A stretch of DNA of 64,000 nt from Cladocopium goreaui (GCA_947184155.2 CAMXCT020001136.1:704899-768898), one strand, 5' to 3'; positions 45,850 through 57,682 are shown, numbered from the stretch's first letter. Translations and numbers: made by a program. The notes: generated by a model from the sequence alone, not told the origin.

Positions 45850-46060
45850 AAGTTGCTCGTGCCTTACCGAAATTCCTTGTTGTAACCTGGCTGAAACTCT
45901 CCTGGTACTGTGCCAGAACTCGGCTGCAACCTGGCTGAAACTGTGCTCGAATTGTGCTGGAACCTCGCTGAAACTCTGTTGAAACCTTGCTGCAACCCCT
46001 TGCTGCATTCCCTCGAAGGCAGGAGCCTTGCTGGAACCTGGCTGAAACCCTTGGTTTTTG
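45850..46060 (+). repeat. CTGGCTGAAACT degenerate repeats
   Basis: Short imperfect units of ACCTGGCTGAAACTCT and TGCTGGAACCT repeat through about 200 bp. 45.6-45.85 and 46.06-46.3 kb show no gene. Confidence 0.6.
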
Positions 46061-46310
46061 TTCCTGAACTTGCAGCATGTCCTCTTTTTGCGGTGCCATC
46101 CGTCTTTGCTTATTGTGTCTTGCTTTGGCTACTGTGCCGGGCTGGTATTTTGGGCATCTGGCTGCAACTTTACGGACCAATTTTGCAAACTTGCCGGAAA
46201 CTATACGAAGAAAGGTCTGGATTTTCTCCGGCTTTTGTTCCCCACATTGACGTGTGGGGTTTTTGTTTTTAGTTCTGTGTCCGCGCCTCCTCCTTCCCGT
46301 CCTCCTCCTT

Positions 46311-46438
46311 CACTCACTCACTCACTCACTCCCTCCCTCCCTCACTCACTCACTCACTCACTCACTCACACGCACTCCCTCCCTCCCTCCCTCCCTCCCT
46401 CACTCACTCACTCACTCACTCACTCATTCACTCTCTCT

Positions 46439-46499
<61 letters not shown>

Positions 46500-46690
46500 A
46501 CTCACACTCACGCTCACGCTCACGCTCACACTCACACTCACACTCCCACTCCCACTCCCACTCCCACTCCCACTCCCACTCCCACTCCCACTCCCACTCC
46601 CACTCCCTCACTCACTCACTCGCTCGCTCACTCACTCACTCTCACTCACACTCACTCACACTCACTCACACGCTCACCCTCACACACTCT
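46311..46690 (+). repeat. CACT/CTCACT/CACTCC microsatellite series
   Basis: Consecutive blocks of CACT, CCCT, CACTCT, CACTCA and CACTCC units. The minus strand of 46545-46608 is (GGGAGT)n. Confidence 0.95.
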
Positions 46691-46694
46691 TTTG

Positions 46695-46795
46695 CGTGGC
46701 AGGCACGGCACTTGGTGCTCTGCAAGGGGTCGGATGTACGCCCTGGCGTCCCTTGGTCTCCGCTGCTTTGCCGGTAGGTTTGGCGTGGCAGGCGC
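46695..46795 (+). repeat. 89-bp module, single copy
   Basis: Sequence from TTTTGCGTGGCAGGC through GGTGCTCTGCAAGGGGTCGG and TACGCCCTGGCGTCCCTTGG to CTTTGCCGGTAGG, matching the three tandem copies at 48946-49196. Confidence 0.85.
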
Positions 46796-47084
46796 CCTAC
46801 CCACCCACTTAGTAAAAGAAAACGCCGGTGGGGTTCATTTTTTTGATTTTTTTTTTCAAGGGTTTCCCATCCGGCGGTGCTATCCGCTGCAGTTTTAACA
46901 CCAGGTTCCGGGCAAGGTCAGGGCCCAAAAGACCAATCATTGGATTCAACTGGCTTCAAAAAGTAAGCAAAACAAACAAAACCAAAATCAGGCCACAATG
47001 TTGATGCTACGGCCAGGCTACGGCATCTCTCAAAAGCGCAACCGATTGTGTAGGCTGTGTATGGGCGCAAAGCTTATTAGCATT

Positions 47085-47420
47085 TAGCTGCATTTAGCTG
47101 CACGAAAAGCCCCACAGATGCCCTAACGTTGCCCTAGCGTCGCCCTAACTTCATACTTGGGCAAACGGGACGGCCGGAGGTATATTAAAAACATAAAAGC
47201 TGGTTCACATTTTAGGTTTTGCCACCTTGATCCATCGCAATCTGATCCCGTTGTAGCGGATAGGTGCAAAGCTTTTTCAATTAGCTTCAAAATGGTTGAT
47301 TTAAGCTTCCAAATCGTCGATTTTAGCTTCAAAATCGTCGATTCTAGCTTCACACGGTGCTAGGGCGACGTTAGGGCGACATTAGGGCGTCTGTAGGGCC
47401 TTTCCTGCAGCTAAATGCCG
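47085..47420. mobile_element. Nested ~335-bp element with ~65-bp inverted ends
   Basis: GCATTTAGCTGCACGAAAAG and ATGCCCTAACGTTGCCCTAG at 47089-47150 are inverted relative to GGGCGACATTAGGGCGTCTG and TTTCCTGCAGCTAAATGC at 47360-47418. It overlaps the left arm of the large palindrome, so the palindrome seems built from copies of a smaller TIR element. Confidence 0.5.
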
Positions 47421-48653
47421 CATCACATGATGTGGCAATCCTCCAGGGGCCAACAACAGGGCACAACCGACCAGATTGTTTTTTCTTGTGCCCAGCTTGT
47501 ACTTTATTCTTTCCAGAGGCTATTCCTTTTCATTTCTGTTCATTTTTCTTTTTTGTTTTGGGACTTACAAACCTTAAGCACAATGAAATGCATAGAAAAT
47601 TTCTTTCGCATTCCTATGCGTTTCATTGCTTTTAAGGTCTGTGAGTCCCAAGACATGATGGGAAAATGAAAAGGAATAGCTCTGGAAAGAAAAAGGTACG
47701 GAAACCTGTAGAAATGCTCCACGGACGGTCCCATTGCTTAGGGCCTCCGGCCCTAAGCGATGGAGAGGCCCCCAGAGCGAGAAACAAGCATGTCTCTTGC
47801 TCTGGGAAGCGTCCCATTGCTTAGGGCCTCTGGCCCTAAGCGATGGGGATGCTTCCGCCCAAAAACCCATCCAATCGGTGGTGCGCTTAATTTGGTCGCT
47901 TTTAATTTCAATATGGTCGATTTTAGGTTCAAAATGGTCGATTTCGCTTAGGGCCGGAGGCCCTAAGCAATGGGACGCTTCCCAGAGCAAGAGACATGCT
48001 TGTTTCTCGCTCTGGGGGCCTCTCCATCGCTTAGGGCCGGAGGCCCTAAGCAATGGGACCGTCCGTGGAGCATTTCTACAGGTTTCGGTACCTTTTTCTT
48101 TCCAGAGCTATTCCTTTTCATTTTTCCATCATGTCTTGGGACTTACAGACCTTAAAAGCAATGAAACGCATAGGAATGCGAAAGAAATCTTCTATGCATT
48201 TCATTGTGCTTAAGGTTTGTAAGTCCCAAAACAAAAAAGAAAAATGAACAGGAATGAAAAGGAATAGCCTCTGGGAAGAATAAAGTACAAGCTGGGTACA
48301 AGAAAAAACAATCTGGTCGGTTGTGCCCTGTTGTTGGCCCCTGGAGGATTGCCACATCATGTGATGCGGCATTTAGCTGCAGGAAAGGCCCTACAGACGC
48401 CCTAATGTCGCCCTAACGTCGCCCTAACGTCGCCCTAACGTCGCCCTAGCACCGTGTGAAGCTAGAATCGACGATTTTGAAGCTAAATCGACGATTTGGA
48501 AGCTTAAATCAACCATTTTGAAGCTAATTGAAAAAGCTTTGCACCTATCCGCTACAACGGGATCAGATTGCGATGGATCAAGGTGGCAAAACCTAAAATG
48601 TGAACCAGCTTTTATGTTTTTAATATACCTCCGGCCGTCCCGTTTGCCCAAGT
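47155..48653. repeat. 1.5-kb palindrome
   Basis: Left arm 47155-47843 (689 bp) and right arm 47944-48653 (710 bp) are inverted copies, very nearly identical, with a 100-bp centre. The right arm has two extra CCCTAACGTCG units. Each arm carries two hairpins GCTTAGGGCC-3 nt-GGCCCTAAGC. Mirror-image ORFs on both strands arise from this symmetry. It could be a foldback transposon or a recombination palindrome, and a transcript would fold into a long hairpin. Confidence 0.85.
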
Positions 48654-48945
48654 GTTGAGACACGGTACGCAACATGAAGTGGGAATATTGATATATGGAT
48701 GGCACCAAAGGTGCTTATTACCCACCGCAGTGCCAGGTTGAAGCCTGAGAAAGCTTTCCAGTCCCAGGTAAAACCCTGCCCTGACCATGCGGCTGTGCAC
48801 CCTATAAAATGGCGCGATGCACTGTTTAGGCTTGTTTAGGCATTCTTGGTCTCCAAAGCCAGGATCAGGATTGGACAGGAGTAGGCAACCCCACCTTAAA
48901 AAGGAAAATGGAAAGGTCCCCCCACATACCCTAAGGGGTCCCCAG

Positions 48946-49196
48946 CAGGCGCCGCACTTGGTGCTCTGCAAGGGGTCGGATGTACGCCCTGGCGTCCCTT
49001 GGTCTCCGCCGCTTTGCCGGTAGGTTTTGCGTGGCAGGCGCCGCGCTTGGTGCTCTGCAAGGGGTCGGATGTACGCCCTGGCGTCCCTTGGTCTCCGCCG
49101 CTTTGCCGGTAGGTTTTGCGTGGCAGGCGCCGCGCTTGGTGCTCTGCAAGGGGTCGGATGTACGCACTGGCGTCCTTTGGTCTCCGCCACTCTGCT
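48946..49196 (+). repeat. 89-bp module, three tandem copies
   Basis: Copies start at 48946, 49035 and 49124 (period exactly 89). They begin CAGGCGCCGCGCTTGGTGCT. The module flanks the palindrome together with the single copy at 46695. Confidence 0.9.
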
Positions 49197-49369
49197 CTGC
49201 TCAGGTCATGCCCTTCAGAAGCAGGGCACGGCGATGTATCAACTCAGCTCATTCAGATTGCTTGCTTGTCAGCTTATCATGGCTTCTTTATTCATGACTT
49301 GTCTGCTCAGGTCATGATGCTGGTCTATGGCACTTGGACCACTCACTCTCACTCACACAATTCCCCTCG

Positions 49370-49526
49370 ATCTCGCGCACGTCGCTTGGGCCGCCCGCGC
49401 AAGAGGCAACGCCACGCACGGACACCACGGCACGCACGAAACGCACCCACCGGCACCTACCGCACCGCTACCGCACCGCACCGCACGGCACGTGCCAGCA
49501 CGCCACGCACGCAACGCCGCCACGAA

Positions 49527-49558
<32 letters not shown>

Positions 49559-50300
49559 CTCCCTCACTCACTCACTCACTCACTCACTCACTCACTCACT
49601 CACTCACGCACTCACGCACTCACGCACTCACGCACTCACGCACTCACGCACTCACGCACTCACGCACTCACGCACTCACGCACTCACGCACTCACGCACT
49701 CACGCACTCACGCACTCACGCACTCACTCACTCACTCACTCACTCACTCACTCACTCACTCACTCACTCACTCACTCACTCACTCACTCACTCACTCACA
49801 CTCTCACACTCACTCACTCACGCTCACTCACGCTCACTCACTCACACTCACTCACACTCACTCACGCTCACTCACGCTCACTCACGCTCACTCACGCTCA
49901 CTCACGCTCACTCACGCTCACTCACTCACTCACACTCACTCACACTCACTCACACTCCCTCACACTCCCTCACTCTCGCTCACTCTCGCTCACTCTCGCT
50001 CACTCTCGCTCACTCTCGCTCACTCTCGCTCACTCACTCACTCACTCAACTCCACTCCACTCCACTCAACTCAACTCCACTCAACTCCACTCAACTCCAC
50101 TCACTCCACTCAACTCCACTCACTCCACTCACTCCACTCACTCCACTCACTCCACTCACTCCACTCACTCCACTCACTCCACTCACTCACTCACATTCAC
50201 TTACTTACTCGCTCACTCTCACTCGCTCACTCTCCCTCACTCACTCACACACACCACACTCACATCACTCACTCACTCACTCACTCCCTCACAGTCTCAC
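49370..50300 (+). repeat. CACT-derived microsatellite series
   Basis: Blocks of CGCA, CACT, CGCACTCA (8-mer), CACTCACGCT (10-mer), CACTCTCG (8-mer) and CACTCAACTC/CACTC units follow each other, each a variant of the previous. ORFs of 363-448 residues in three frames at once are read-through. Confidence 0.95.
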
Positions 50301-50614
50301 TCACTCACCTGTGCATGCACATACACACACACACAAACTCACCCACCATCAGCCCTCCATCAGCCCTCCATCACTCTCATACTTCCTCTTCCCCTGTTGC
50401 TTTTCTATGCTCAGTCTCAGTATAGAGAAGTTGGTAACATGTGGGGTTATCCGGTCCTATAATTTTGTATACGATTCTTTTAGAACTGTTTTCTGCTTTG
50501 CTTCAATAATGTGCGCGGCTGCTTCGGGTTGGTGGGGCGCGAGCAAGAGTTAAAGACGACCATTCCTGGCTGCAATCTGTGCTGCTGGAACCCTTGCCAC
50601 TTTGCCGTGGTAGA

Positions 50615-52470
50615 GTGTCGAGTGTAAAGTGGGGAAGGTGGCATGTAAAGTGTGGAGTGGGGAGTTTAGTGTAACGTGTAAAGTGTAAAGTGTAGAGTGG
50701 GAAGTGTGGAGTGTGGAGTATGGAGCGTTTTGCTGTGTTTGTATGGGAGGGAGGTTACAGTTGGTTATGCGAGGTTACGGGGAGGCATGGGAGCAATGTT
50801 CTGCCATTTCGCGACCCTTCGGCTATTGAATTTCTCGTCCGGACTCATTGGGAAACGACCGTTTTGGGCCAAATCCTAGCCGGGAGGCCACGGGAGGTTA
50901 CGGGAGCAAATTTCTGCCATTGGCGGCCCCTTGGCCGCAGATTGAATTCCTCTTCTGGGATCATTGGGAAAGGGCCGTTTTGGGCCAAAGTGTGGCCGGG
51001 AGGTCACGGGAGGCCACGGGAGGTCATAGGAGGTTACGGGAGGTTACGGGCGGTTACGGAGCGGGAAAATGGAGAACAGTGGAGGAAGAGCAGGAAAAAG
51101 GTAGGAGACACCCGACGAAAAGGACGGAAATGTCAAGTGTCAAGTGTAGACGGGGGAGTGTGGAGTGGAAAGTGTTGTGTAGAGTGTAGAGTGTAAAGAA
51201 TGTAGAGTGTAAAGTGTAGTGTGTAAAGTGTAGAGTGTGGAGTGTGGAGTGTAACGTGTAGAGAATAAAGTGTAGTGTGTAAAGTGTAGAGTCTGGAGTG
51301 TGGAGTGTGGAGTGTGGAGTGTAAAGTATAGAGTGTAAAGTGTAGCGTGTAAAGTGTCGAGTGTGGCATGTAAAGTGTGGAGTGTGGAGTTTAGACTGTA
51401 ACGTGTAAAGTGCAAAGTGTAGAGTGTGAGGTGTGGAGTGTGGAGTGTGGAACGTTTTGTCACGGGAGGTCACAGGAGGTCATAGGAGGTTACGGGAGGT
51501 TACGGGCCGTTACGGAGCGGGAAAACGGAGAACAGTGGAGGAAGAGCAGGAAAAAAGTACGAGACACCTGAGGAAAAGGACGGAAATGTCATGTGTCAAG
51601 TGAAGAGGGGGGAGTGTGGAGTGGAAAGTGTTGTGTAGAGTGTAGAGCGTAAAGAATGTAGAGTGTAAAGTGTAGTGTGTAAAGTGTAGAGTGTGAAGTG
51701 TGGAGTGTAACGTGTAGAGTATAAAGTGTAGTGTGTAAAGTGTAGAGTATAAAGTGTAGTGTGTAGACATGGTATGCTTGGTAAAAGCAGCGAACTGTGC
51801 TGGCGGTGCATATGGTTCGATTGGAGGGAAGAAAGGGCGTGGCTTGGGGGGGCCATTTGGAGTGGGGCTCTTTAGGTAGCTGCTGGGAAGCACAGGAGCC
51901 CGCCGGGTGAAAGTTGCAGATGGGTGCTGATGCCTGGCGGTAGGAGAGGAGTGTAAAGTGTAAAGTGTAAGGTATGGAGTGTCGAGTGAAGAGTGCCGAG
52001 TGTACAGTGTAGTGTGTACAGTGTAGAGTGTAGAGTGTGGAGTGTAAAGTGTAAAGTGTAGAGTGTAAAGTGTAGTGTGTAAAGTGTACAATGTATGGAG
52101 TGTGGGGTGTAAAGTGTAAAGTGTAAAATGTAGAGTGTAAAGTGTAGAGGGCGGAATGTGGAGTGAAGGGTGCACAGTGGCAAGTGTAGAGTGTGGAGTG
52201 TAGAGTGTCAAGTGTAGCGTGTCAAGTGTAGAGTTTGGCGTGTAAAGTGTGGAGTATGGCGCGTCAAGTGTGCGGTGAGGAGTGAGGAGTGTAAAGTGTA
52301 ACGTCTAAAGTATGGGAGTGAAGGGTGTAAAGTGTAGTGTGTCAAGCGTAGAGTGTGCGGTGTGGAGTGTAAAGTGTAGAGTGTAAAGTCTAGTTGTAAA
52401 GTGTAGACTGTGGAGTGTGAAGTATAAAGTGTAAAGCGTAAAGTGTACACTCTAAAGTGTAGAGTGCGGA
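50615..52470 (+). repeat. Heptamer satellite array 2 with embedded duplications
   Basis: The AGTGTAAAGTGTAGAGTG family returns, interrupted by a ~113-bp tandem duplication at 50789-51015 (CATTGGGAAACGACCGTTTT and GGCCAAA), decamers AGGTTACGGG, and a 456-bp repeat (GCGGGAAAA at 51061 and again at about 51517). A third copy of the 43.96-kb duplication lies at 51795-51945. Confidence 0.9.
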
Positions 52471-53980
52471 GCACCCGCCTTCACTTCATTTTTCAAACAC
52501 ACCACGGAGCTTCTTTCTCCACAGGCGCCCGCTTCCCCTTCTTCCTTGCCTTCCCTGCCGCCAACACCTCCTCTCCCCTTCCGGGCTCCTTTGCGCCCCG
52601 TCAGCTCTTTAAACGAGGCCCCCGTTCCACCTCCTACGCTCTCTTCATCCTTCCCTACCTTTCCCACACTTCTTCCCTCCCGGTTCGGTTTCCCAACTGC
52701 AGGTTTCTGGGTGGTTTCCGGTTCGCGCGGTTCGGTTCCCGGTTCGCGGTTCGCGAACCTTCCTGTACACTCTCGTGCACATTTTGCCGACTTCATCTTC
52801 CAGAAGTGCTCAGCGCACCTCCGGTTCTTGCATTTTGACGTGCAAATCGAGCTCTCGCTAGCGTCCTGTGCACTTTTTGCTGACAACTTTCCCAGATCGA
52901 GCCCCGAACCCGAGGAAACAGAGACCCTACTTCGGCGACCCCAGGAGCCACATTACCCCACCAAAAAGTCATGCCCGAGAATGTTTTCACCCGTGAATTC
53001 ACGTGCTCCCGAACGGTTACTCGCTTCTATTTCCCACACACGCGAAGTGCTCTTGCTCACTGTGTTGTTCAAATGGTGATGACATAAAACACACGCAATG
53101 ACGAATACAATGATGACAAGACTACCCCCTGGACATTCGTCCCTAGCTCGGAAGTTCGAACTAAATTTCTTTTGATAATGTTTTTTTTGGTTTGGGGACT
53201 CATGGATGCTTCATAGATAAACGGATGCTTTGTGGGAGACTTTGCTTGCACGAGACACGGGATCACATATTTGTGAAGGTTGTTGCGGTTTGGTGGAGCC
53301 GAGGTGGAGGGCATCATGCAAAAGTCGAATGGCCTCGGGGCCAAATTTTGCCTTCGCCGGTGACTACCTCCCGCACCATCTGGGTTTGCTGAAACCGCTG
53401 TCAGCCCGGAGCGGAGATCGGAGCGACAGCAGAGCTCGTGGCAAGGGCCGCGGAAACGGCAAAGGCAAAGGCAAAGGCCGCGGAAAAAGACCTTTTCAAA
53501 CTGGGGTAACATCACCACCCTGGCCATGATCATGATGAGGGTGGCGAGGAAAATCATGACAATCATGATGGTCACTAGTAGTCACTACCATCCTTGTAGT
53601 ATCTGCAGATATCTGTAGTCATTGTCCGTCGGACCATGATGTCATGCAGTGATCTTGAGGCCTTGGCTGCTTGGCCCGCCTTCCTCGAGCCCATCGGCCG
53701 GGCAGTTGCTGGCTCCGCACCACAGGCGCAGGGGATGGAGAGGACAACAAATTGGACCATTGAAACACCATGAAACACCATGAAACACCATAAACACATA
53801 TAAACACGGCATTTGTTTATTTTGCCGACAAAAATAAAGGCGCAGCGAAACTTCAATGCCAACGTGTTGGTATCTCTTCATCTAGGGCATTGACAGCTCG
53901 AGTTCACTCGCAAACCCCAAAACTTGACCCTGTTCTGTGCCACAAGACTTAGAGAGGTCTGATCCAGAGAAGAGAGAAGA
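52470..53980. other. Gene-poor stretch with dispersed repeat copy 2
   Basis: 52680-52755 is a GGTTCGG-type array and 52770-52870 the second copy of the 42.8-kb repeat. The 177-residue + frame at 52546-53079 crosses these repeats and is not trusted. At 53440-53490 GGCAAAGGCAAAGGC gives a GKGKGRGK peptide. Decamer TGAAACACCA repeats at 53761-53795. Confidence 0.5.
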
Positions 53981-53982
53981 TT

Positions 53983-54292
53983 TTGTGTCTCCAGCCATTT
54001 GGCCCAACATTACTGTCAAGGACATCGCTCAGGTCGTACAGCATGTTTTGCGCAACAGATGGAGAGAAAAAGTGCCAAGGTGATGATGACAAAGTGAGCT
54101 TGGCATCATGGGCGTTGATCAGTGACAAGGATGCGGCCTCGGAACACGCTGCGGATTGGTTCATGGTGGATGAACCAGATGAACATGGCGAAGTCATGCA
54201 TCACACGCATCAGCCAGAGAAGGTTTTGGACCGCCTTGTGGGCCCCCTCACGATTGACGGCATCGACTTTTCACAAATCAGCTTTCTGCTTG
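53983..54292 (+). CDS. Candidate exon, unknown protein
   Basis: The open frame includes EHAADWFMVDEPDEHGEVMH and RLVGPLTIDGIDFSQISFLL, ending at a GTGAGT donor after G. The first part may belong to a different register (IWPNITVKDIAQVVQHVLRN). No family recognised. Confidence 0.4.
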
Positions 54293-54590
54293 GTGAGTGG
54301 GTAGATTCATTGGGCCATTCCGTGTCAGTGGTGGCTACTGGCGGGTGCAGTGCACGGGCACGGATTTCCTGGGATCACAAGGGGCAGAAGAAGACGCCGC
54401 TTTGGAAGACTTTCCTGAAAGTTGCTTGTCTTTGCTCGTATTTGCTGGGCTGAGCTGTAGTTGTGTCATGTTGTGTCTATCTTTCCCTTGGTCTTCAAAA
54501 CTCAGACAGACATAATTCCATTTCCCAATCTGGCGATTTGATTATTTGTTTATTGTGCTGCGCTTTGATTTGCTCTGTCCATGCTGTCCA

Positions 54591-54752
54591 AGGTCTACCG
54601 GGAGGAGGGTGGCCCTTGGATTTGTGGGAATGGACAGCTGCTATCAGCGGCCATAGGACGTCTTCAATGGCAAAGAGATGATGGAAGTTGCACTGAGTGG
54701 ATTCGAACACTCCCTGCTTCCGCAGCATTTTTGTCAGCATATGTAAAGCCAT
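54591..54752 (+). CDS. Candidate exon, unknown protein
   Basis: After CTGTCCAAG|G one frame reads VYREEGGPWICGNGQLLSAA and IGRLQWQRDDGSCTEWIRTL. Another register (LPGGGWPLDLWEWTAAISGH) would match the phase of the previous exon but stops after 28 codons. Unresolved. Confidence 0.35.
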
Positions 54753-54874
54753 CCGTAGCCTAAAGGAACTAAAGTTTCTAAAGTCAGGGGCCCCAAAATT
54801 AGGGGGGAGTGCAACTACTATGTGAGCTGCTGGAAGCATGTGGTTCTTCTTCTAGCAGTGACAATTGGGGCAAA

Positions 54875-55259
54875 TCAAGTACATTGCCGCAACATGTGCA
54901 CTGAATGTACATCAACAACCGACGCAATGTACAGAAAATTTTGAGGCTCCGATGGCAGGACAGAGCCACGGTGACATCTTCCCAGGGGACAAACGAGGAC
55001 CCCTGCTGTTCTATAGCACTTCTGCTCGAATTCAGCCAAGTTATGAGCCACGATGTACACAGTCCTGCCTTCAGGAAACAAGTGGGTACCTAAGTAGCAC
55101 CATGACATGTCAGTTTCCGTTTCTCTCAATAGATTCATCAAATGTGTCATAAAGCAGGAGTGTAGATGTTCTGCTTTTGAGGTCCCATACATATCCAGAA
55201 TCCATGCAGTTTCCAAAGGCTGTTTCTGCATGAGGCTCATGAACTGGGCAACAAGCTCA
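54875..55259 (-). CDS. Candidate coding segment (minus strand), unknown protein
   Basis: After GTTGGGCAG the minus strand reads ELVAQFMSLMQKQPLETAWI and later HLFPEGRTVYIVAHNLAEFE, QKCYRTAGVLVCPLG, over about 125 residues. A possible upstream exon is the open frame at 55290-55503. No family recognised. Confidence 0.4.
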
Positions 55260-55872
55260 TCAGCTGCCCAACAAGTCCCCCCAAGTTCCGGGTTGTGTCA
55301 TGTGCGCAACAGTCGCACAAGGCACCGTTTGCGAATCCTGTTTGAAGCATGGGGTGGAAAAGAACTTTGCTTAGCACTTTTGTGCACTTTCTTGGTTTAC
55401 GTGGTAGTTTAATGTAGTTCCACCATGTTTTGAGCACTTCTTGTGTCAACAAAGCCCGGACTCTTGCAGCTTTCACCAGGCAGCCGAGATCTCCCAGGCG
55501 CAAATGCCACAGGCGAAGGGCTGCACGAGAGCGATTAGAGGAAGTGAATCACAACAAAAACGTACAAAAACAGTCAAACCAAACGTACCAAACGTACCAA
55601 AGGTACCAAACGAAGCGGGCCACAGATAGCTCTTTTTCGCCACAAGAGCTTGCTCGTTTTTGTACGTATACCTTTTTCCATCTCACCGGGAGCAACAGGA
55701 GTCAACATGTTATTGACTTAGAACAAACAGCCAAGAGCTTTGTGTGATTTATCACCTCACATACCTCACTTGTTCATGATGGACAATAGAGTATTTTTTT
55801 TGTGATAGATGATGATAGATGTATATATGTAGGGAGATGGAGCATGATGGAGCCTGAGTCGCCTTTTGACAG

Positions 55873-56269
55873 GTGTCTGACATTGCCAGCAGCATGACAC
55901 TTGCGGATCTCTCGCCCCTGGAGAACCCAAACATTTCATTCGTGCGGGGCCTGGAAGGGCTGTGGGATTTCCCCAGTTCCTCGACTTTGGAACACAGCAA
56001 TATGATGCAATATGTTCCATTTTCTTGTCGTGGGTCCTGGTCAAACTGGTGGACCTCACTCCCAGATGAGAGTGTAACAAACTGGTTGTGAGATGTTGTG
56101 AGATGTTGTGAGCACTTTTTGGAGCACCGGAAGCACGAAGTAAATCGAAGTAAGAAGGGCTTTCTGAGAGACATGATCGGACCATGAATCTCTGCCTTCG
56201 CAGGTGGTGTTGCTCTCCATGTTCTCCATGTCCATTGCGCTTGTGGTTTGGGGCCGCAATGGCTTCTAA
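55873..56269 (+). CDS. Twin membrane protein, copy 1 (last two exons)
   Basis: Exon 55873-55941 (DIASSMTLADLSPLENPNIS, ending F) and exon 56204-56269 (VVLLSMFSMSIALVVWGRNG, then F and TAA). Acceptors are CAG|GTG, the donor after F is GTGCGG, and both exons are in phase 0. The last exon is one hydrophobic helix with a short polar tail, so the protein ends in a transmembrane segment. The paralogue at 58.8-59.1 kb has identical exon lengths. Family not recognised; earlier exons not assigned. Confidence 0.55.
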
Positions 56270-57640
56270 GCACCTGCCGGACGGGTGGATAGTGACGGGG
56301 TGGCTCAGCAGGTGGTAGTGGATGCTGGTGGCCACAGCTGAGGGCAAGTATAATCGATTGATCTCACCATGAACTTGTTGCCAGATGTTGCCAGTATTCG
56401 ACCGCAATCGACCATTCAAGCCATACAGTTTGATTATATTTGCTCGACATACTAATATGCCTGAAGAATCCTGAATATATTGCAACTGCTAATTGCATGC
56501 AACATGTTTTGCAAAATGCTTGTTGGTGCGCCCTCCATCCCTGTGAAATCCGTCCATCTGCAACATAAAGACTGATGTGGCGGCGGCGCAGGGATTTTGA
56601 CCCGCCATACACCAACGGCAGGAGCATCCGTCTATTCCAGATGGGCCACCGGCACTTTTTTCTGAGCTCAACTTCGGTCAAACGACGCAACCCGCTCGCA
56701 GCGGGATGTAAAAGATGGATTGCATGAGGGTTGCCAGAAATCAAGGGATGACTCCCAACATGATGCGGAATAGTAAATGATCAAACTGGAGATTGTGTTG
56801 AAGACTGGAAGCATAAATTCTTGACGAAACTGGCACGCACTGTTCATGAGCAACCCAGAACATTGGTTTCTGCTAATTTAGTTTGCTAGCCTTTGCTCAT
56901 GAGGGCATAGGCTTGTTGATGTTTTTTGATGTTTTTTTTCATTTGTTTGGATGTTTTTGGATGTTTGGATTGTTCATCCAAGAATCAGACAGTGAATTAA
57001 TCCATGCGGCTGCTTGGGCTCCAGCTTCGCCTCCGCCCCCGTGTTTTTTTCGACACCACTGACACCAGCCATGGCGTGCGGGGGCCAAGAGAGTGAACTG
57101 AGTGAACAGATCTACGGAGAAGCTTTGCGTTTTTCGTGTTTCCGTGTGTTTCTTAAAGATCTCAAAGTCATTGCCCTTTGAAAAGGTGGGAAAAGCACTT
57201 CTTTGAAAAGGGCCGGTGGGCCTACTTGTAGGGCATTGTAGGGCCTAGGGCATACTGGTTGGCTATTTTTGAGAGGTGTTTTTATCACAGGAACTGAGGA
57301 ATTGCTCTGACTGCTCTCATTTCATGTTGTTATTTTTTTTTACAGTTTATTTTTGGGGCAACCACATCAATCCGCAGCAATTTCTATCTTTCGATGTGAT
57401 CAGTTTCTCGTGCCTGAGGCCAGCGCGACGTTCTCCTTTGGCTTTCGGGTTTTTGGCCTTTGCAGCTGGGACTCAGCGGCTCAACATGTTCCAACAAGTA
57501 GCTGTTTGTATTAACGCCCAAACAACTGAGAGGGTGGAGCTGAGGGAGCCAGGAAATGCTCTCAGATCTCCAAGTTCTATCAGTTCGCAGATCTGTTGAA
57601 TCCATTTTCTGACAGTTCGTTGGAGACTAATCATTTGCAG

Positions 57641-57682
57641 GCCATGCTGGCGGCACCTGCTTTCCTTGGCCCCTTGGTGCAG
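57641..57682 (+). CDS. Candidate small exon
   Basis: CATTTGCAG, then 14 codons AMLAAPAFLGPLVQ, then GTGGGC. Hydrophobic, phase 0 both sides; it could be an internal exon of twin copy 2, as the phase fits 58847. An open segment at 57470-57597 precedes it. Confidence 0.3.

Noticed and set aside
47574-48213. Mirror-image 159-residue ORFs on both strands
   Set aside because: Produced by palindrome symmetry; no protein-like composition or splice context.
49116-50553. ORFs of 363, 408 and 448 residues of HSLTHS type
   Set aside because: Simple CACT-type microsatellite translated in three frames simultaneously.
54690-54780. tRNA T-arm-like GGAGTGTTCGAATCC on the minus strand
   Set aside because: Loop has eight bases and no acceptor stem pairs at the expected distance; it lies in a coding-like exon.
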